64,000 bases of DNA from Saccharothrix ecbatanensis (lineage in GTDB: Bacteria; Actinomycetota; Actinomycetes; Mycobacteriales; Pseudonocardiaceae), in the NCBI RefSeq assembly GCF_014205015.1, contig NZ_JACHMO010000001.1:9052001-9116000 (forward strand), written 5' to 3'. A program made the position numbers and the translations under genes. Under the pieces are notes generated by a model that was not told the origin of the DNA, searched no databases, and was given only the letters and a program-made list of their open reading frames with translations. Shown here in pieces: positions 60,975-64,000 of the stretch (position 1 is the first letter of the stretch; each line of letters starts with the position of its first letter).

Positions 60975-62345
60975 TCAGCCGTGCACGTGCAGCGGCTTGC
61001 CGGCCAAGGCGAGGAAAGCCTCGCCGAGGGCTTCTGTCTGGGTCGGGTGGGCGTGGATCAGCGGAGCCACGTCCTCGGGGTAAGCCTCCCAGCTGTAGAT
61101 GAGCTGGGCCTCACCGATCAGCTCGCCGACCCGCTCGCCGACCATGGTGACACCGACCACCGGGCCGTCGGGCGCCCTCACGAGCTTGACACCGCCGGCG
61201 GTCTTGAGGATCTGGCTCTTGCCGTTGCCCGCGAGGTCGTAGACGAACGTCTCCACGGAGCCGTACTTCTCCTTCGCCGCGGCCTCGGAGAGACCGACCG
61301 AGGCGACCTCGGGCTTGCAGTACGTGACGCGCGGGATGCCCGCCTCGTCGATGACCTTGGGATTCTGCCCGGCGATGTCCTCGGCGACGAAGATGCCCTG
61401 CTGGAAGCCGCGGTGCGCGAGCTGGAGACCGGGCACGATGTCGCCGACGGCGTACACGCCGGGCACGCTGGTCCGCAGCCGCTCGTCGGTGATCACGAAG
61501 CCGCGGTCGGTGGTCACGCCGGCCTCCTCGTAACCGTGGCCCGCGGTGTTCGGGCCGCGGCCGACGGCCACCAGCAGCAGGTCCGCGTCCAGCACGTCGC
61601 CCGACTCCAGCGTGATCGACACGCCGGACTCGTTCTGGGTGGCGCCGGTGAACTTCACGCCGGTCTTGAACTTGATGCCGCGCCGCCGGAACGCGCGCTC
61701 CAGCTGCTTGGACGCGTACTCGTCCTCGGCCGGGACCAGGCGGGGCAGCGCCTCGACGATGGTCACCTCCGCGCCGAACGACGCCCACACGCTGGCGAAC
61801 TCCACGCCGATGACGCCGCCGCCGAGCACGACGACCTTCTCCGGGATGAAGTCCAGGTTGAGCGCCTGGTCACTGGTGATGATCCGGCCGCCGATCTCCA
61901 GACCGGGCAGGCTGCGGGCGTACGAACCGGTCGCCAGCACCACGTTCTTGCCGGTGTACCGCTGCCCGTTCACCTCGACGGTGTTCGGCCCGACGAACGT
62001 GCCCGCGCCCTCGACCAAGGTCACCTTGTTGGCCTTGACCAGGCCCTGGAGACCCTTGTACAGGCGGCTGACCACGCCGTCCTTGTAGGAGTTCACGCCC
62101 GCGATGTCGATGCCCTCCAGCGAGGACTTCACCCCGAACTGGTCACCCTCGCGCGCGTTGTCCGCGACCTCCGCCGCGTGCAGCAGCGCCTTGGTCGGGA
62201 TGCAGCCGCGGTGCAGGCACGTGCCCCCCAGCTTGTCCTTCTCGACCAGGATGACGGACAGGCCCAGCTCGGCCGCGCGGAACGCGCAGGCATAGCCGCC
62301 CGAGCCGCCACCGAGGATCACAAGGTCGGCGGACGTGTCGGTCAC
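60975..62345 (-). CDS. lpdA: Dihydrolipoyl dehydrogenase (E3)
   Basis: This 456-residue flavoprotein has the FAD loop [12 protein letters not shown], redox pair C43/C48 in [13 protein letters not shown], the NAD loop [16 protein letters not shown] and the C-terminal active-site motif [12 protein letters not shown]. It reoxidises lipoyl groups on E2. GTG at 62345 follows GGGAG. It is the upstream partner of the E2 gene and the true E3, unlike the 14685 paralogue. Confidence 0.96.
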   Translation of the reverse strand: MTDTSADLVILGGGSGGYACAFRAAELGLSVILVEKDKLGGTCLHRGCIPTKALLHAAEVADNAREGDQFGVKSSLEGIDIAGVNSYKDGVVSRLYKGLQGLVKANKVTLVEGAGTFVGPNTVEVNGQRYTGKNVVLATGSYARSLPGLEIGGRIITSDQALNLDFIPEKVVVLGGGVIGVEFASVWASFGAEVTIVEALPRLVPAEDEYASKQLERAFRRRGIKFKTGVKFTGATQNESGVSITLESGDVLDADLLLVAVGRGPNTAGHGYEEAGVTTDRGFVITDERLRTSVPGVYAVGDIVPGLQLAHRGFQQGIFVAEDIAGQNPKVIDEAGIPRVTYCKPEVASVGLSEAAAKEKYGSVETFVYDLAGNGKSQILKTAGGVKLVRAPDGPVVGVTMVGERVGELIGEAQLIYSWEAYPEDVAPLIHAHPTQTEALGEAFLALAGKPLHVHG

Positions 62346-62438
62346 GTGATCTCCCTGGAGAGCTTGGATGCCTTACTTCGCGCGGGTGCGCGCGTGTGGC
62401 TGCCATCTTGTCACTATCGCGCGGATGCCGGCGACGCG

Positions 62439-62500
62439 GTGTCCTGTTGGCGGGAGATGACGTGCCCTGTCGGCGGGCGGCCGGGTGTCCTGTTGGGAGG
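62439..62500 (+). repeat. Three-copy 23-bp-period repeat
   Basis: GTGTCCTGTTGGCGGG (62439), GTGCCCTGTCGGCGGG (62462) and GTGTCCTGTTGGGAGG (62485) begin exactly 23 bp apart, in the gap between divergent lpdA and the next gene. Confidence 0.7.
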
Positions 62501-62567
62501 ATTTGCCCCCGCCTTCACACCCGTTCCGGCACGATGGTGCGGAGAAGTCCCGGCAGGAGGTGGCCCG

Positions 62568-62885
62568 GTGGGCCTGTTCGACCGTTTTCGCAGGAAGCAG
62601 CGCCCGGGTGTGCTGCGTTCGGCCACGTCCACGGACACCGGTCACCTGGAGCAGTGGGCGGGTGCGCGGCGGGGTGTCGAGGCGTACGTCGAGCCGAAGA
62701 CGACCGTGACGGAGACCACGATCGTGCTGGTCGCGCACGACGGCGAGTGGACGCGGCGCCGGATCGACGGCACGGACGGCGCCAAGCGCCTGGCGAAGAA
62801 GCTGGCGATCCCGATCTACGACGCGGGGATCGTCGGGTACCCGAAGCGGATGCGCGAGTACTCCCGGCGCAAGAACCAGGCTTGA
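62568..62885 (+). CDS. Conserved hypothetical small basic protein
   Basis: This 105-residue product begins MGLFDRFRRKQRPG and has a beta-rich middle (TETTIVLVAHDGEWTRRRID) and a basic C-terminus (KRMREYSRRKNQA). It is a conserved actinobacterial hypothetical adjacent to lpdA; I do not know its function. GTG at 62568 has GGAGG eight bases upstream. Confidence 0.7.
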   Translation: MGLFDRFRRKQRPGVLRSATSTDTGHLEQWAGARRGVEAYVEPKTTVTETTIVLVAHDGEWTRRRIDGTDGAKRLAKKLAIPIYDAGIVGYPKRMREYSRRKNQA

Positions 62886-62943
62886 TCGGGAGTTTCAGTC
62901 CCTAGTGGACGATCGTCGTGCTCGGCGTGGCAACGGTTTGTGC

Positions 62944-62973
62944 CCGGGTCGACCCCTTGTGAGGTCGACCCGG
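62944..62973. terminator. Bidirectional terminator between convergent genes
   Basis: CCGGGTCGACC (62944-62954) and GGTCGACCCGG (62963-62973) form a perfect 11-bp stem with an 8-base loop, between the small basic protein gene and pepA. Confidence 0.8.
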
Positions 62974-62984
62974 AGCACCAACCG

Positions 62985-64000
62985 CTAGCCGTTCGCCGCG
63001 ATGTCGGCCAACACCGCCGCGAGGGTGCGCACCGGAACGCCGGTGCCGCCCTTGGTGGTGTACCCGTACGGACCACCGGAGTGGAACGACGGCCCGGCCA
63101 CGTCGATGTGCGCCCAGGTCACGCCCTCGGCCACGAACTCGCGCAGGAACACGCCCGCGGTGAGCATGCCGCCGAACCGGTGCCCGGACACGTTCGAGAG
63201 GTCCGCCACCCGGGACTCGAGGTCGCCGCGCAGCTCCTCCGGCAACGGCATGGCCCACGCCTGCTCGCCCACCGCACGCCCCAGCTCGGCGACGCGGTCG
63301 CGGAAGTCCTCGGTGCCCATGACACCGGACGTCCGCTTGCCGAGCGACACGAGCTGCGCGCCGGTCAGCGTGGACGTCTCGATCAGGTAGTCCGGCTGGT
63401 CCTCGCACGCCCGCACGATCGCGTCGGACAGGACCAGCCTGCCCTCGGCGTCGGTGTTGAGCACCTCGACGGTCTTGCCGCCGTACATGGTCAGCACGTC
63501 ACCGGGCCGGTAGGCGGTGCCGGACGGCATGTTCTCCGCCATCGGCGCCCACGCGGTGATCTCCAGCGGGTACTTCAGCTTCGCGGCCAGGACGACGGTG
63601 GCGATCACGGCCGCCGCGCCGCCCATGTCCGAGGTCATCTCGTCCATGCCCGCGGCCGGCTTGATCGAGATGCCGCCGGTGTCGAACGTGATGCCCTTGC
63701 CGATCAGCGCGACCTTCTTGCCGGCCTTCGGGCCGCGGTACGTGATGCGGACCAGTCGCGGGGCACGGCTGGAGCCGCCGCCGACGGCGAGGATGCCGCC
63801 GAAGCCCTGCTTGCGCAGCGCCTTCTCGTCCAGCACCTCGACCTCGAGCCCTTCGGCCTTGGCCAGGGCGGCGGCCTTCTCCGCGAACGACGCCGGGAAC
63901 AGGTCGTTCGGCGGGGTGTTGACGAAATCGCGGGTCGTGGCGACGGCCTCGGCGATCGCGGAGGACGCCTTGAGCGTCGCCCGGTGCGCCCGGATGTTGC
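62985..64000 (-). CDS. pepA: Leucyl aminopeptidase (M17), N-terminus outside window
   Basis: The frame runs on past base 64000, so about the last 338 residues are present. They include the two-metal site: [15 protein letters not shown], and the family signature [10 protein letters not shown]. The end [17 protein letters not shown] and [13 protein letters not shown] is typical. In mycobacteria the homologue (pepB) also neighbours the dlaT-lipB region. It is a cytoplasmic hexameric exopeptidase. Confidence 0.95.
   Translation of the reverse strand, partial: NIRAHRATLKASSAIAEAVATTRDFVNTPPNDLFPASFAEKAAALAKAEGLEVEVLDEKALRKQGFGGILAVGGGSSRAPRLVRITYRGPKAGKKVALIGKGITFDTGGISIKPAAGMDEMTSDMGGAAAVIATVVLAAKLKYPLEITAWAPMAENMPSGTAYRPGDVLTMYGGKTVEVLNTDAEGRLVLSDAIVRACEDQPDYLIETSTLTGAQLVSLGKRTSGVMGTEDFRDRVAELGRAVGEQAWAMPLPEELRGDLESRVADLSNVSGHRFGGMLTAGVFLREFVAEGVTWAHIDVAGPSFHSGGPYGYTTKGGTGVPVRTLAAVLADIAANG

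Overview
The window is a high-GC actinomycete chromosome segment with many GTG and TTG starts and dense coding. The gene set (FasR-FabD-FabH-ACP-FabF-AccD block, AceE, DUF3052, AhpE, DUF3145, lipoate genes, F420-type LLM oxidoreductase, DUF574 methyltransferase) suggests the order Pseudonocardiales; the genus is not provable from this stretch.

1-5 kb: the end of an FAD monooxygenase, a stand-alone nitric oxide synthase oxygenase behind a CRP/FNR-like palindrome, and a three-gene proton-translocating transhydrogenase operon (pntAA-pntAB-pntB) ending at a 22-bp-period inverted repeat array. 5-21 kb: a GGDEF protein with a degenerate EAL domain, a DUF574 methyltransferase, an MFS pump divergent from a MarR regulator, a fluoride-channel pair (crcB x2), a HelD/HelR-type RNA polymerase ATPase, a TetR regulator, a lipoamide-dehydrogenase-like flavoprotein lacking the usual catalytic His, a secreted subtilase, DUF3145 and membrane or hypothetical proteins.

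21-40 kb: the fatty acid synthesis block fasR-fabD-fabH-acpP-fabF-accD (minus strand) and, further on, aceE, DUF3052 and ahpE. From memory this resembles the Mycobacterium tuberculosis Rv2238c-Rv2247 order, but here 27.5-35.7 kb is occupied by accessory genes: a TAP-type hydrolase, a TM-helix protein, a phytase, PnuC, and a two-gene operon whose first gene fuses a cytoplasmic nucleotide-cyclase-like domain through one membrane helix to an extracellular solute-binding domain.

39.9-47.9 kb: an island-like segment beside tRNA-Val(UAC). It has lower GC, a KAP P-loop NTPase with a small partner gene, decayed fragments (a helix-turn-helix-like gene, a serine recombinase tail, a DUF6119-like gene), and an XRE/TPR regulator followed by two tiny overlapping genes that look new.

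48-64 kb: lipoate and 2-oxoacid dehydrogenase functions (lipA, lipB, E2 acyltransferase, E3 lpdA, with aceE E1 further left) plus leucyl aminopeptidase. Inserted among them are an SDR, TetR, LLM oxidoreductase, ArsR, a serine hydrolase, and an epimerase beside a truncated, frameshifted tyrosine recombinase. AceE, E2 and E3 would form the pyruvate dehydrogenase complex, LipB and LipA would lipoylate E2, and its acetyl-CoA would feed the FAS-II block.

A recurrent oddity is short imperfect tandem repeats (8-27 bp period) starting at or just after stop codons. No CRISPR array, intact transposon, rRNA or riboswitch was recognised.
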